A stretch of DNA of 27,047 bases from UBA3700 sp963592135 (GTDB lineage: Bacteria; Bacillota; Clostridia; Christensenellales; UBA3700), in assembly GCA_963592135.1 (NCBI GenBank), contig CAVAVP010000026.1, forward strand, positions 1-27,047. Direction: 5' to 3'. The translations under genes and the position numbers were made by a program. Shown here piece after piece: positions 8,310 to 15,824 of the stretch (positions within the stretch are counted from its first letter, which is position 1; each line of letters opens with the position of its first letter). The notes beneath the pieces were generated by a model. The model ran no database searches. It was given only the letters and a program-made list of their open reading frames with translations, and had not been told where the DNA came from.

Positions 8310-9147
8310 TAACTCTCGAATTTGCTGCCATTAAAGTATTATATAAAAGCATAGATATTGTCATAGGGCCAACTCCACCTGGAACAGGTGTTATAAAAGA
8401 TGCTTTTTTCTCTACTTCATCAAAATCTACATCTCCACATAGTTTTCCCTCAACACGATTAATACCGACATCAATAACAATAGCGCCATCTTTTACCATA
8501 TTTGCTTTTAAGAATTTTGGTCTTCCAATAGCGACTACTAAAATATCTGCATTCTTTGTTATCTCTTCTAAGTTTTTAGTCTTTGAGTGGCATACAGTAA
8601 CTGTACAATTAGCGTTTAATAAAAGCATAGCCATAGGTTTTCCAACAGTGTTAGATCTTCCTATTACTACCGCATTTTTGCCACTAATTTCAACACCTGT
8701 TGAAGCAAGAAGTTTCATTACACCAAATGGTGTACATGAAATAGTTCTAGGAGTTCCCATTGCAAGTAATCCTAAATTATTTGCACAAAAACCATCTACA
8801 TCCTTTTCTTCAGGTATTAAATCTAGTAAATATTTTTCATCATAACCTTTTGGTAAAGGTAATTGAACTAAAATTCCGTCGACATTTTTGTCATTTGCAA
8901 GTGTTTTAATAACAGTTGCTATATCCTCTTGTTTTACGCCATCTGGGAATTCATATTTTAAAGATTTCATTCCTACTTCTTCACAACCTATAACTTTGTT
9001 TTTAACATAGGTTTGAGATGCAGGATCTTCTCCTACAATAATTACAGAAAGACAAGGAACTCTGCCATATTTTTTAGAAAATTCCTCAACTTTTTCCTTT
9101 ATTTCAATTCTTGTATTTTTTGAAACTTCTTTTCCTAAAATTAACAT
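8302..9147 (-). CDS. folD: Bifunctional methylene-THF dehydrogenase/cyclohydrolase
   Basis: Interconverts 5,10-methylene-, methenyl- and 10-formyl-tetrahydrofolate using NADP, feeding purine, thymidylate and formyl-methionine synthesis. The catalytic Tyr47/Lys51 pair lies in SQTYVKNK, the folate motif is GILVQLPLP, the dinucleotide motif is VIGRSNTVGKPMA, and the family signature PGGVGPMT is near the C terminus. The 281-residue length is standard. The nusB stop and the folD start share a base (TAATG at 9145-9149), so the two are coupled. Confidence 0.97.
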   Translation of the reverse strand: MLILGKEVSKNTRIEIKEKVEEFSKKYGRVPCLSVIIVGEDPASQTYVKNKVIGCEEVGMKSLKYEFPDGVKQEDIATVIKTLANDKNVDGILVQLPLPKGYDEKYLLDLIPEEKDVDGFCANNLGLLAMGTPRTISCTPFGVMKLLASTGVEISGKNAVVIGRSNTVGKPMAMLLLNANCTVTVCHSKTKNLEEITKNADILVVAIGRPKFLKANMVKDGAIVIDVGINRVEGKLCGDVDFDEVEKKASFITPVPGGVGPMTISMLLYNTLMAANSRVNG

Positions 9148-9554
9148 TATGCGTTTAACTCCTTATAAACACCGCTTAAAACACCATTGACAAATTGATA
9201 TGATTTTTCTGTAGCATATGATTTAACAATTTCCACAGCTTCAGCTATGGAAACATTCATTGGAATATCTGAAATATACTTCATTTCATATACAGCAAGA
9301 AGAAGTGCTGCTAAATCTGCCTTAAAAATACGCTCAATTTTGAAATTTTTTGCATTTCTTGAGATAATCTCTAAAAGTTCATCATAATGCTCTTTAACGC
9401 CGTGTACGACGCTTGTTATATATTCTGAATCAATCTTTGATAATTCTGGATCTTGAAATATTATATCTTTAGATATACCATCCTCTGTCTCTTTAGTAAA
9501 TATATATTCAAAAATTAATTTGTATGCATATTCTCTAGCTATTTTTCTACTCAT
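9147..9554 (-). CDS. nusB: Transcription antitermination factor NusB
   Basis: RNA-binding helical protein that, with S10/NusE and NusA, supports antitermination of rRNA operons. I set the start at the ATG at 9554 (135 residues, MSRKIAREYAYKLIFEY), because GGAG at 9562-9565 lies 7 bases upstream. A TTG at 9578 would add eight residues that include the ribosome binding site itself. The C-terminal stretch with SIAEAVEIVKSYATEKSYQF followed by VNGVLSGV is the family signature. It is the second gene of the operon, after asp23. NusA, its partner, is encoded in the neighbouring operon. Confidence 0.95.
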   Translation of the reverse strand: MSRKIAREYAYKLIFEYIFTKETEDGISKDIIFQDPELSKIDSEYITSVVHGVKEHYDELLEIISRNAKNFKIERIFKADLAALLLAVYEMKYISDIPMNVSIAEAVEIVKSYATEKSYQFVNGVLSGVYKELNA

Positions 9555-9581
9555 ATTTAATCTCCAAAAATTAAACAAAGA

Positions 9582-9899
9582 TTACTGATTAACTGAACCA
9601 ACAACTGTTACATTTATTTTCTTAACTTTAAGTGAAGTTGACGATTCAATCTCTTTTTTAATCTTTTCTTGTAAATTACAAACAACAACTGGTATAACCT
9701 TTCCATAATAAACATTTATTGAAAGATTAACAGTAACATAATCATCTTTAATTATAGTTTCTACTGCATTTTGATTCTTTTTCTTTTGAGTAGGAACTAA
9801 AAGTCCTGGCTCATAAGTAACAGCAGCAACCCCAGCAACTGAAGAAGCAGCCGAAACAACAATAGAAGTTATAATATTATTGTATGTTTTATTTTCCAT
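9582..9899 (-). CDS. Asp23/Gls24 family protein (YqhY-like)
   Basis: This is a 105-residue Asp23/Gls24 (DUF322) domain protein. The family pattern SIVVSAASSVAGVAAV at residues 12-27 and the alternating strand/helix TVNLSINVYYGKVIPVVV...LQEKIKKEIESSTSLKVKKINVTVVGS are clear. Bacillus YqhY, next to nusB and accBC, is linked to control of acetyl-CoA carboxylase, and Staphylococcus Asp23 is a membrane-associated alkaline-shock protein. Which role applies here is unknown, and no acc genes are in view. It is the first gene of the left operon, with GAGG 7 bases before the ATG and a good promoter above it. Confidence 0.9.
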   Translation of the reverse strand: MENKTYNNIITSIVVSAASSVAGVAAVTYEPGLLVPTQKKKNQNAVETIIKDDYVTVNLSINVYYGKVIPVVVCNLQEKIKKEIESSTSLKVKKINVTVVGSVNQ

Positions 9900-9920
9900 C
9901 TTTTTTCCTCGTTTGCTAGT

Positions 9921-9949
9921 ATTCTATCATAAAGGTAGAATATTTTCAA
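9921..9949 (-). promoter_or_regulatory. Sigma-A-type promoter of the asp23-recN operon
   Basis: On the minus strand TTGAAA (9944-9949) and TAGAAT (9921-9926) are separated by exactly 17 bases, each five of six from consensus. The predicted start of transcription is about 9913-9915, giving a leader of roughly 15 bases with GAGG (9907-9910) before the asp23 ATG. There is no room for a leader regulator. This should drive all 12 genes down to the small membrane protein. Confidence 0.75.
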
Positions 9950-10140
9950 TTAAGTAGATAATTTCGGCAATATAATTTTTTTTTAAATAATCAAATTAAA
10001 CCTACTCTTGCTAGTAAAAAATATTTTTCGTGGTTTCTATATAATCTTTCATAACAATCTATTCCATTCCTTATTTACTTATTACTAAATGTAATTGTAT
10101 TACATTTTGAAATTATAACTATTTATTTATAAAATTTAAT
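9950..10140. other. Gene-free stretch between the two operons
   Basis: With the promoter and terminator on either side, 9900-10195 carries no gene. The core is very AT-rich, with only short reading frames, the longest credible one being 13 codons. I see no RNA gene structure. It holds a perfect palindrome (10087-10107), a minus-strand TATAAT (10112-10117) just upstream of it, and a 9-base direct repeat, TTGCTAGTA, at 9913-9921 and 10008-10016. In spore-forming Clostridia the eight-gene spoIIIA operon occupies this interval; no recognisable remnant was seen by eye. Confidence 0.7.
10087..10107. promoter_or_regulatory. Perfect palindrome, candidate operator
   Basis: AAATGTAAT (10087-10095) and ATTACATTT (10099-10107) are perfect inverted arms around TGT. 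The ATGT...ACAT core is reminiscent of sites bound by small winged-helix repressors such as PadR-type regulators, but no regulator gene is in the window, so this is only a resemblance. A minus-strand TATAAT at 10112-10117 would place the palindrome over the first transcribed bases of a possible second, weaker asp23 promoter, though its -35 is poor. Confidence 0.4.
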
Positions 10141-10173
10141 AAAAAAAAAGACCTAAACATTTTGTTAGGTCTT
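10141..10173 (-). terminator. Intrinsic terminator after efp
   Basis: An 11-bp stem with one bulged base (10148-10159 with 10163-10173), a 3-base loop and GACC/GGTC pairs at its core is followed on the minus strand by nine consecutive T (10141-10149). It lies 22 bases after the efp stop. It is a textbook Rho-independent terminator and separates the two large operons. Confidence 0.9.
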
Positions 10174-10195
10174 ATACTATCATTTTTATTAGATA

Positions 10196-10759
10196 TTAAA
10201 CTCTTGACATATATTCGCCAGTTCTTGTATCTACTCTAATTTTTTCACCTTCATTTACAAATAAAGGAACTTGAATTTCATAACCTGTTTCAAGAGTAGC
10301 TGGCTTTGTTGTACCTTGAGCGGTGTTTCCCTTAACTCCTGGTTCTGAGTGAGTAATTGTTAATTCAACAAAGTTTGGAGCATCTACTGCAAATGGGCTT
10401 CCATTATAGAAGTTAACTGTAACTTCTCCGCCTTCTACTACGAATTTTAATGCATCCTCACACATATCTCTATTAACTGGAATCATATCAAATGTATCTG
10501 GATCCATGAAATAAACTAAATCTCCATCTGAATAAGAATATTGCATCTTTTTATAATTAATTTCGGCTGTTTCAAACTTTGCAGTTGGGTTGAAAGTTAA
10601 TTCAACTGTTCCACCATTAATAACATCTCTTAATTTTGTTCTAACGAAAGCAGCACCTTTACCTGGTTTAACATGTAAAAAGTCTACAATAGTAACAACT
10701 TTACCTTCATATAAGAAAGTAACACCTTTTCTAAAATCTCCAGCTAATACATAGCCCAT
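10196..10759 (-). CDS. efp: Elongation factor P
   Basis: Relieves ribosome stalling at polyproline stretches. The three-domain, 187-residue protein has the modification loop VKPGKGAAFVRTKL, with the conserved lysine at K34. Domains II and III, including the family C-terminal signature region with GDKIRVDTRTGEY-like sequence (here GEKIRVDTRTGEYMSR), are complete. GGAGG lies 9 bases before the ATG. It is the last gene of the infB operon, 19 bases after pepP, and is followed by a strong terminator. No lysine-modifying enzyme for K34 is in the window, so the type of modification is unknown. Confidence 0.97.
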   Translation of the reverse strand: MGYVLAGDFRKGVTFLYEGKVVTIVDFLHVKPGKGAAFVRTKLRDVINGGTVELTFNPTAKFETAEINYKKMQYSYSDGDLVYFMDPDTFDMIPVNRDMCEDALKFVVEGGEVTVNFYNGSPFAVDAPNFVELTITHSEPGVKGNTAQGTTKPATLETGYEIQVPLFVNEGEKIRVDTRTGEYMSRV

Positions 10760-10778
10760 AGTATACCTCCAAAAGTAT

Positions 10779-11819
10779 TTATATAATTATTAAATTTTTA
10801 TTTGCATGTGCCAAAGGATTGACAACATTGTTTTCTATTAATACGGTATCTTCAATTCTAACACCACAAAAATCAGGAATATATATGCCTGGTTCAACTG
10901 TTACAACCATACCATTACGTATTATATCACTCTTTGCACGCGTTGACAACGTAATATTTTCATGAATATCTACGCCAACACTATGACCAAGTGCATGAGT
11001 AAAATATTCTCCATATCCCTTACTTGTTATGTAATCTCTAGCAATTTTATCTGCATCACTGCCGCTCATACCAGACTTAATTTCTCTTTCAGCTTTTAAT
11101 TGAGCTTCAAGTACAGTGTTGTATACATCTAATTGTTTATCAGATATTTGTCCGCATGCAACAGTTCTTGTCATATCTGAACAATATCCTTTCCATTTAG
11201 CACCGATATCCATTGTAATAAAATCACCAGATTTTAATTTATTATTTGTTCTATGAGCGTGTGGTGATGCTCCATTTTTTCCAAAAGCCACAATTGAATC
11301 AAATGCTAGTTCAGCACCATTTTTTAAATAAACATATTCAATAAGTGCAGCTATTTCTATTTCACTTACCCCTTCTTTTAACACCTTTAAAGCCTCATTA
11401 AAGCCTTTTTCTGTAATTGATTGAGCAATTATTATATTTTCTAATTCTTGCTTAGATTTAAACATTCTAAGAGTTTCAATGTCTTTTGATATTTCAACTA
11501 AAGTTTTATTAGATAATTTTTCTAAAACTTTTTTAGCTTCATAGTAAGATATATTACTATCCCAACCAATTTTTTTATAAGGTTTTAAAATATTTACTAT
11601 TGAATCAAAATCTCCAGCTATAACTTCAAATTCATTTTTTAATACAATTTCAGCTTCATTTGTGTATCTTTTATCTGTAATAAAGTACTTTTCATTTTTA
11701 GTAATTATTATTTGGCAGTTAGAAGATTCAAAACTAGATAAATAAAATGTATTACTAGGAGATAACACTAATAATGCATCGCATTCGCATTTATCAAACA
11801 ATTCACTACTTTTACTCAT
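10779..11819 (-). CDS. pepP: Aminopeptidase P family (M24) Xaa-Pro peptidase
   Basis: Cytosolic metallopeptidase that removes the N-terminal residue before proline. The N-terminal creatinase-like domain (about 1-120) is followed by the pita-bread catalytic domain. All five metal ligands are visible: D204, D215, H279, E309 and E323, in the contexts ITMDIGA, CSDMTRT, ALGHSVG, TVEPGIY and RIEDTVL. The 346 residues are normal for the short Firmicutes form. It lies 5 bases after the nfo-like gene and 19 before efp; pepP-efp pairing is common in Firmicutes. PepP and the PepQ-type dipeptidase are hard to separate by sequence. Confidence 0.93.
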   Translation of the reverse strand: MSKSSELFDKCECDALLVLSPSNTFYLSSFESSNCQIIITKNEKYFITDKRYTNEAEIVLKNEFEVIAGDFDSIVNILKPYKKIGWDSNISYYEAKKVLEKLSNKTLVEISKDIETLRMFKSKQELENIIIAQSITEKGFNEALKVLKEGVSEIEIAALIEYVYLKNGAELAFDSIVAFGKNGASPHAHRTNNKLKSGDFITMDIGAKWKGYCSDMTRTVACGQISDKQLDVYNTVLEAQLKAEREIKSGMSGSDADKIARDYITSKGYGEYFTHALGHSVGVDIHENITLSTRAKSDIIRNGMVVTVEPGIYIPDFCGVRIEDTVLIENNVVNPLAHANKNLIII

Positions 11820-11824
11820 AATCT

Positions 11825-12676
11825 TTAATTTAGGCTATTATAATAATTTTTCATTAACATAGAATCTCTTGTTTGAGTCCCAGCACTTTCGCAAATAACG
11901 TATGGATTCATCTTATATTCTTTAAAGATTTCCATTAATGGTTCAAACTCTGGACCAAACTTTGTATCATCAAATGTTAAATGTCTAACTTCTCCTTTTC
12001 CAGTATATTCAATTTTTGAAAAATGAACATGAATTTTTTCAGTTTTTTCAAATCCAATTTTATCTATTAATTTATCGATAATTCTTCTATAGTCATCTTT
12101 AGTTTTAATACCACCGCAGTCTCTTGCATTTAAATGACCAAAATCTATACATGGAACAATCGTTTTATCTCCATGATTTACGATTTCAATAATTTCATTT
12201 AAATCTCCAAGTTGTGCGCCTTTCCCCATTGTTTCTGGGCAAAGCAACAAGTTATCATATCCTCTTTCGTGTTTTATTTCTACTATTTCTTCAAAGGCTT
12301 TTAATAAAACATCCATTGCGTATCTTCTTTGTAATTTACAAGGAGACCCTGGGTGAAATACAACTCTATTCCCTTGAAACCATTTCAAAGCTTCAAGGGA
12401 GTCCATTATATAATTTATATTATTATTTTTCTTTTCTTCTTCAATTGTTGCCAAATTTATAAAGTATGGAGCATGAACGGACATTTCAATATTTGCTGCT
12501 TTAAATGCATTGCCAGTTGATATTGCGGTATCTTCTGAAATGTTAACACCTCTTCCAAAAGAATATTCAAAACAATCAATGTCTTTATCCTTTAACCAAG
12601 AAATTCCGTCTGTTAATTTTTTAAAGTTTTGAGCTTTGAATTCTTCACAACTCCCACTAGGACCAAATTTTATCAT
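11825..12676 (-). CDS. nfo: Endonuclease IV-like TIM-barrel protein
   Basis: The fold and most zinc ligands match endonuclease IV, which cuts DNA 5' of abasic sites. H68 (SVHAPY), H108 (VFHPGS), E148 (CPETMGKGAQLG), D178 and H181 (CIDFGHLNAR), H216 (IHVHFS), H232 (VRHL) and E263 (ICESAG) fall in the family order. The Asp-Arg-His triplet of Escherichia coli Nfo (D229, H231) reads Val-Arg-His here, with a Glu just before it, so one zinc ligand may be shifted or lost. The 283-residue length is normal. TAATG couples it to ribF. I think it is a divergent AP endonuclease of Clostridia, but another sugar-binding TIM-barrel role is possible. Confidence 0.8.
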   Translation of the reverse strand: MIKFGPSGSCEEFKAQNFKKLTDGISWLKDKDIDCFEYSFGRGVNISEDTAISTGNAFKAANIEMSVHAPYFINLATIEEEKKNNNINYIMDSLEALKWFQGNRVVFHPGSPCKLQRRYAMDVLLKAFEEIVEIKHERGYDNLLLCPETMGKGAQLGDLNEIIEIVNHGDKTIVPCIDFGHLNARDCGGIKTKDDYRRIIDKLIDKIGFEKTEKIHVHFSKIEYTGKGEVRHLTFDDTKFGPEFEPLMEIFKEYKMNPYVICESAGTQTRDSMLMKNYYNSLN

Positions 12677-13605
12677 TAATCATATCCTCCATTTAATGAA
12701 CATACATAATTTATATCTTGTTCTATTTGCATTTTTAATTCGATTTTTGAATTAAATTTTTTAATATCTCTTAGTCTTTCGATAAATTCAAGAGTCATTT
12801 CCTTTCCATATAAATTTTTATTGTAGAAAATTATATAGGTTTCTATTTGATAACTTTCTCCATTTACTGTTGGCTGTATTCCGACATTTGTTACCGATCT
12901 TAATCTTACTCCATTTATAATAGATTGAGTAAAATAAACACCTTCTCCTAATTTAACTTTATTTCTATTTATTTGTATATTTGCCGTAGGATATAAGTCT
13001 TTATGTCCAATACCTTTACCATTTATTACTTTACCTTGAATTATATATGGGCTTGATAAATTTGCATTTATTTGGTTAATTGAGCCTTTTTCAACTAATT
13101 TTCTAATAACTCTTGAAGCAATCTTTTCTCCATTTACTTTGTATATATCTACAATGGATAATTCAATATTATTTGCTATACAATATTTGCTTAATGTTTC
13201 AACATTTCCTTCTTTTTTATATCCAAATGTGTAATCTTCGCCACAAACTATTGCTTTAATATTCTTATTTTTAACAATTAAATCAAGAAAACTTTCTGCA
13301 TAAATTTTAGAAAAATCTTTATTAAATTCGGCACTATATACATAGTCTATATTTAATTTATTCAATGCAAAACATCTTTCATCAAATGTAAATATCAATT
13401 TTTCTTCGGAAAAAAAAGAAAGTGGATTATTTGAAAATGTAAATAATGATACTTTTGCATTATATTTATTTGCCAAACTTTTAGCTTTTGTTATTAGTTT
13501 TAAATGACCTTTATGTATACAATCGAAAAAACCTAGGCACAAAACTTGTGCTTCTAAATTACTTTCGTTATATTTTAATATTTTCATTTCATTTTCTCTT
13601 GACAT
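12676..13605 (-). CDS. ribF: Bifunctional riboflavin kinase/FAD synthetase
   Basis: Makes FMN from riboflavin, then FAD. The N-terminal nucleotidyltransferase domain has GFFDCIHKGHL (HxGH) and a second motif region IASRVIRKLVEKG. The C-terminal flavokinase domain has GKVINGKGIGH...YPTANI and the NVGIQPTVNG strand. At 309 residues it is complete. The ATG at 13605 follows the truB stop by one base without a Shine-Dalgarno. An ATG at 13587 (six residues shorter) has an AAGAG 8 bases upstream and starts closer to the family N terminus, so either could be used. The truB-ribF order is standard. Confidence 0.94.
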   Translation of the reverse strand: MSRENEMKILKYNESNLEAQVLCLGFFDCIHKGHLKLITKAKSLANKYNAKVSLFTFSNNPLSFFSEEKLIFTFDERCFALNKLNIDYVYSAEFNKDFSKIYAESFLDLIVKNKNIKAIVCGEDYTFGYKKEGNVETLSKYCIANNIELSIVDIYKVNGEKIASRVIRKLVEKGSINQINANLSSPYIIQGKVINGKGIGHKDLYPTANIQINRNKVKLGEGVYFTQSIINGVRLRSVTNVGIQPTVNGESYQIETYIIFYNKNLYGKEMTLEFIERLRDIKKFNSKIELKMQIEQDINYVCSLNGGYD

Positions 13606-13606
13606 A

Positions 13607-14494
13607 TTATTCTAGGTTTGTGTTTGATTTAACTTCTCCAAGTTTATTTTTCCCAATAAATTTTAATTCATTTTTATATGTTAATGCTATAAAATCATCT
13701 GTTTTATTATCTATTTTTATTTTATTCCCTTGTTGAATTAGTTTGTACTCACAATCATTAAGTTCATATGAAGGCATTATATTTTTAATAACATCTATCA
13801 TTTCAATTTTTTTACTCAATGGATTTTCTCTAATTTCATCAATTGATGAAGAATTCTCAAGTTTTATTGAAGCAAGTTCAATTCTTTCAAGCTTAGACAT
13901 AAAGCCATCAACATTCAATGATTTTGCCACATCTGTAAATAATGTTCTAATATAAGTGCCCGATGAACATTCAACTAAAAGTTCAATAGTTTCAACTTTA
14001 TCTCCATTTAGTTTTATATTGTTTTCTTTTAGATTATATATGGTAACTTTTCTTTCTGGAATAATAAAGTCTTTGTTTTTTCTTGCCATATCGTAGGCTT
14101 TTTGACCGTTAATTTTAATAGCAGAATATTTTGGTGGTATTTGGGTTATCTCACCAATAAAATCGCTTAAATGCTCTCTTACGGCTTTAGTTGTAGGTAA
14201 TTCACTTTCGCTAATAATTTTGCCATAAGAATCTTGTGTATCTGTACTTTTTCCAAATGTTAAAGTTCCTATATAAGTTTTCTTTTTTAAAAGTAGATAA
14301 TCAAAAAGCCTATTTGCTTTATTTATGCCAACTAAAAGTAGGCCTGTTGCTCCAGGATCAAGAGTTCCCATGTGTCCTGCTTTTACTTTTTCATTTAAAG
14401 CTTTTGATACAAGATTTCTACATTTAACAACGACATCACTAGATGTCCAATTTAATGGTTTATTTATAGCGATAAAAAAATTGTTACTCGACAT
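13607..14494 (-). CDS. truB: tRNA pseudouridine-55 synthase TruB
   Basis: Isomerises U55 in the T-loop of tRNAs. The catalytic aspartate is D46 in GHMGTLDPGATGLLLV. The NWTSSDVV motif (about 15-22), SAIKINGQKAYDMAR and the SSGTYIRTL motif are all present. The C-terminal 60 residues form a small PUA-like or lineage-specific tail. The 295-residue length is normal. It overlaps nrnA by 11 bases, so it is coupled to it. Confidence 0.96.
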   Translation of the reverse strand: MSSNNFFIAINKPLNWTSSDVVVKCRNLVSKALNEKVKAGHMGTLDPGATGLLLVGINKANRLFDYLLLKKKTYIGTLTFGKSTDTQDSYGKIISESELPTTKAVREHLSDFIGEITQIPPKYSAIKINGQKAYDMARKNKDFIIPERKVTIYNLKENNIKLNGDKVETIELLVECSSGTYIRTLFTDVAKSLNVDGFMSKLERIELASIKLENSSSIDEIRENPLSKKIEMIDVIKNIMPSYELNDCEYKLIQQGNKIKIDNKTDDFIALTYKNELKFIGKNKLGEVKSNTNLE

Positions 14495-15452
14495 ACTGTT
14501 TACAAGCGTAAATTACTCTATCTAGAACATCATAATAATTTCCTTGAAGCGCAAAACCTGCAGCGCAAGGATGTCCACCTCCACCAAAAGAAGCAGCAAG
14601 TCTATCTATAGGAGATGTAGGAACTGATCTTAAACTTATTTTATAATCATTTTCAGATTTTTGAGTAATTGCTACAGCAATTTTAATTCCTTCAATATTT
14701 TTAATTTCATTTATAATGCCTTCGGTATCAAGCATTGTTGTTCCGGTTGCATTGAAATCTTCAATTGAAAAATAGATAATGCCGATTTTATTGTCTTCAT
14801 AAAATTTTGCTTTTCCAAGTACTAAATTTTTTAATTTAAACACAGGCATTGAAACAGAATTCATAAAATGATTAATAATATCTTGTGTATTTATATTTGA
14901 ATTTTGTGCAAGTTCTTTTGCAATTTCTTTTGTTCTATCTGTTGTGTTAGAGTTCATAAAATTACCACTATCTGTGATGATTCCAGAATATAAAGACTTT
15001 GCAATATCATCATCAAAACAATTTTTTATCTTACACATTTTTTGAATAATATCATATATGATTTCACATGCTGCAGCAGCTTTTGAATTTACATAATTAA
15101 TTTGTCCGAAATATGTATTGGTTCCGTGGTGATCTATAACTATTCTTTGTTTTGTTTTTAAAAAGTTATCTAATAAGTCCCCCAATCTTTTTTCGTCTGC
15201 ACAATCTACCGCAATACAAACATCATAATTTGTAGGTTTTGTTTTATTGTATATGTCAAAATTTGGAATATAAGACAACTTTGAGTTAAACTCTGACGAA
15301 CAAAAAACTTCAACTTCTTTACCAAAATTTATTAAGGCTTTATATAAAGCTAAAGCACAACCACATGTATCTCCATCTGGATTTACATGTGATATTATCA
15401 TAAATCTTTTGTTGTTATTGTTATTTATAATCTTAATAAACTCTTCGTACAT
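14484..15452 (-). CDS. nrnA: NrnA-type DHH nanoRNase / pAp phosphatase
   Basis: DHH/DHHA1 phosphoesterase that degrades 2-5-mer RNAs and, in many species, 3'-phosphoadenosine 5'-phosphate. SHVNPDGDTCG (21-31), VDCAD (82-86) and IDHHGTN (106-112) make up the metal site. The C-terminal DHHA1 motif FGGGGHPCAAGF binds the substrate. The 322-residue length fits the family. It sits between rbfA (3-base gap) and truB (11-base overlap), the standard Firmicutes position. Some relatives act on cyclic-di-nucleotide breakdown products; sequence alone does not separate these activities. Confidence 0.94.
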   Translation of the reverse strand: MYEEFIKIINNNNNKRFMIISHVNPDGDTCGCALALYKALINFGKEVEVFCSSEFNSKLSYIPNFDIYNKTKPTNYDVCIAVDCADEKRLGDLLDNFLKTKQRIVIDHHGTNTYFGQINYVNSKAAAACEIIYDIIQKMCKIKNCFDDDIAKSLYSGIITDSGNFMNSNTTDRTKEIAKELAQNSNINTQDIINHFMNSVSMPVFKLKNLVLGKAKFYEDNKIGIIYFSIEDFNATGTTMLDTEGIINEIKNIEGIKIAVAITQKSENDYKISLRSVPTSPIDRLAASFGGGGHPCAAGFALQGNYYDVLDRVIYACKQYVE

Positions 15453-15455
15453 AAA

Positions 15456-15824
15456 TTATTGGTTGTTGTTATCTTTTTGTTCATCTTCTTTTACAACTTC
15501 TGTTAATCTTTGATTCATATATGAACCATAAGCAATTGAATCGTCATAAATAAAATGCAATGAAGGTAGTTTTCTTAATTTCATTTGTTTATTAATTTTT
15601 TGTTTAATATAACCTTGTGCAGAATTAAGTCCCTCAATAACTTCAGCTTCTTTTCCTGTAGCCCCAAGAATAGATACATAAACTTTTGCATAAGTTAATT
15701 CTGTATCTACAGTTACTCTAAGTACACTAATAAGTCCGGTAACTCTTGGATCTTTTACACCATGCTGAATTGCAATTGCTATTTGTTTTGCAAGTTCAGC
15801 TTCTATTCTTTCAAATCTACTCAT
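15456..15824 (-). CDS. rbfA: Ribosome-binding factor A
   Basis: KH-type cold-shock factor that matures the 5' end region of 16S rRNA in the 30S subunit. Its 122 residues have the family pattern MSRFERIEAELAKQI followed by DPRVTGLISVLRVTVD, TYAKVYVSI and the C-terminal RKLPSLHFIYDDS. The short acidic Asn/Gln-rich tail is variable in the family. It overlaps the infB stop by 8 bases, matching the usual infB-rbfA coupling. Confidence 0.96.
   Translation of the reverse strand: MSRFERIEAELAKQIAIAIQHGVKDPRVTGLISVLRVTVDTELTYAKVYVSILGATGKEAEVIEGLNSAQGYIKQKINKQMKLRKLPSLHFIYDDSIAYGSYMNQRLTEVVKEDEQKDNNNQ

Noticed and set aside
9913..10016. Direct repeat TTGCTAGTA at 9913-9921 and 10008-10016
   Set aside because: Nine bases with no matching flanks or target-site features; too short to argue for an attachment site or deletion scar on its own.
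10011..10052. A 13-codon minus-strand reading frame in the gene-free gap
   Set aside because: The nearest Shine-Dalgarno-like AAGGA is too far from the ATG and the peptide has no recognisable features; such short frames are expected by chance.
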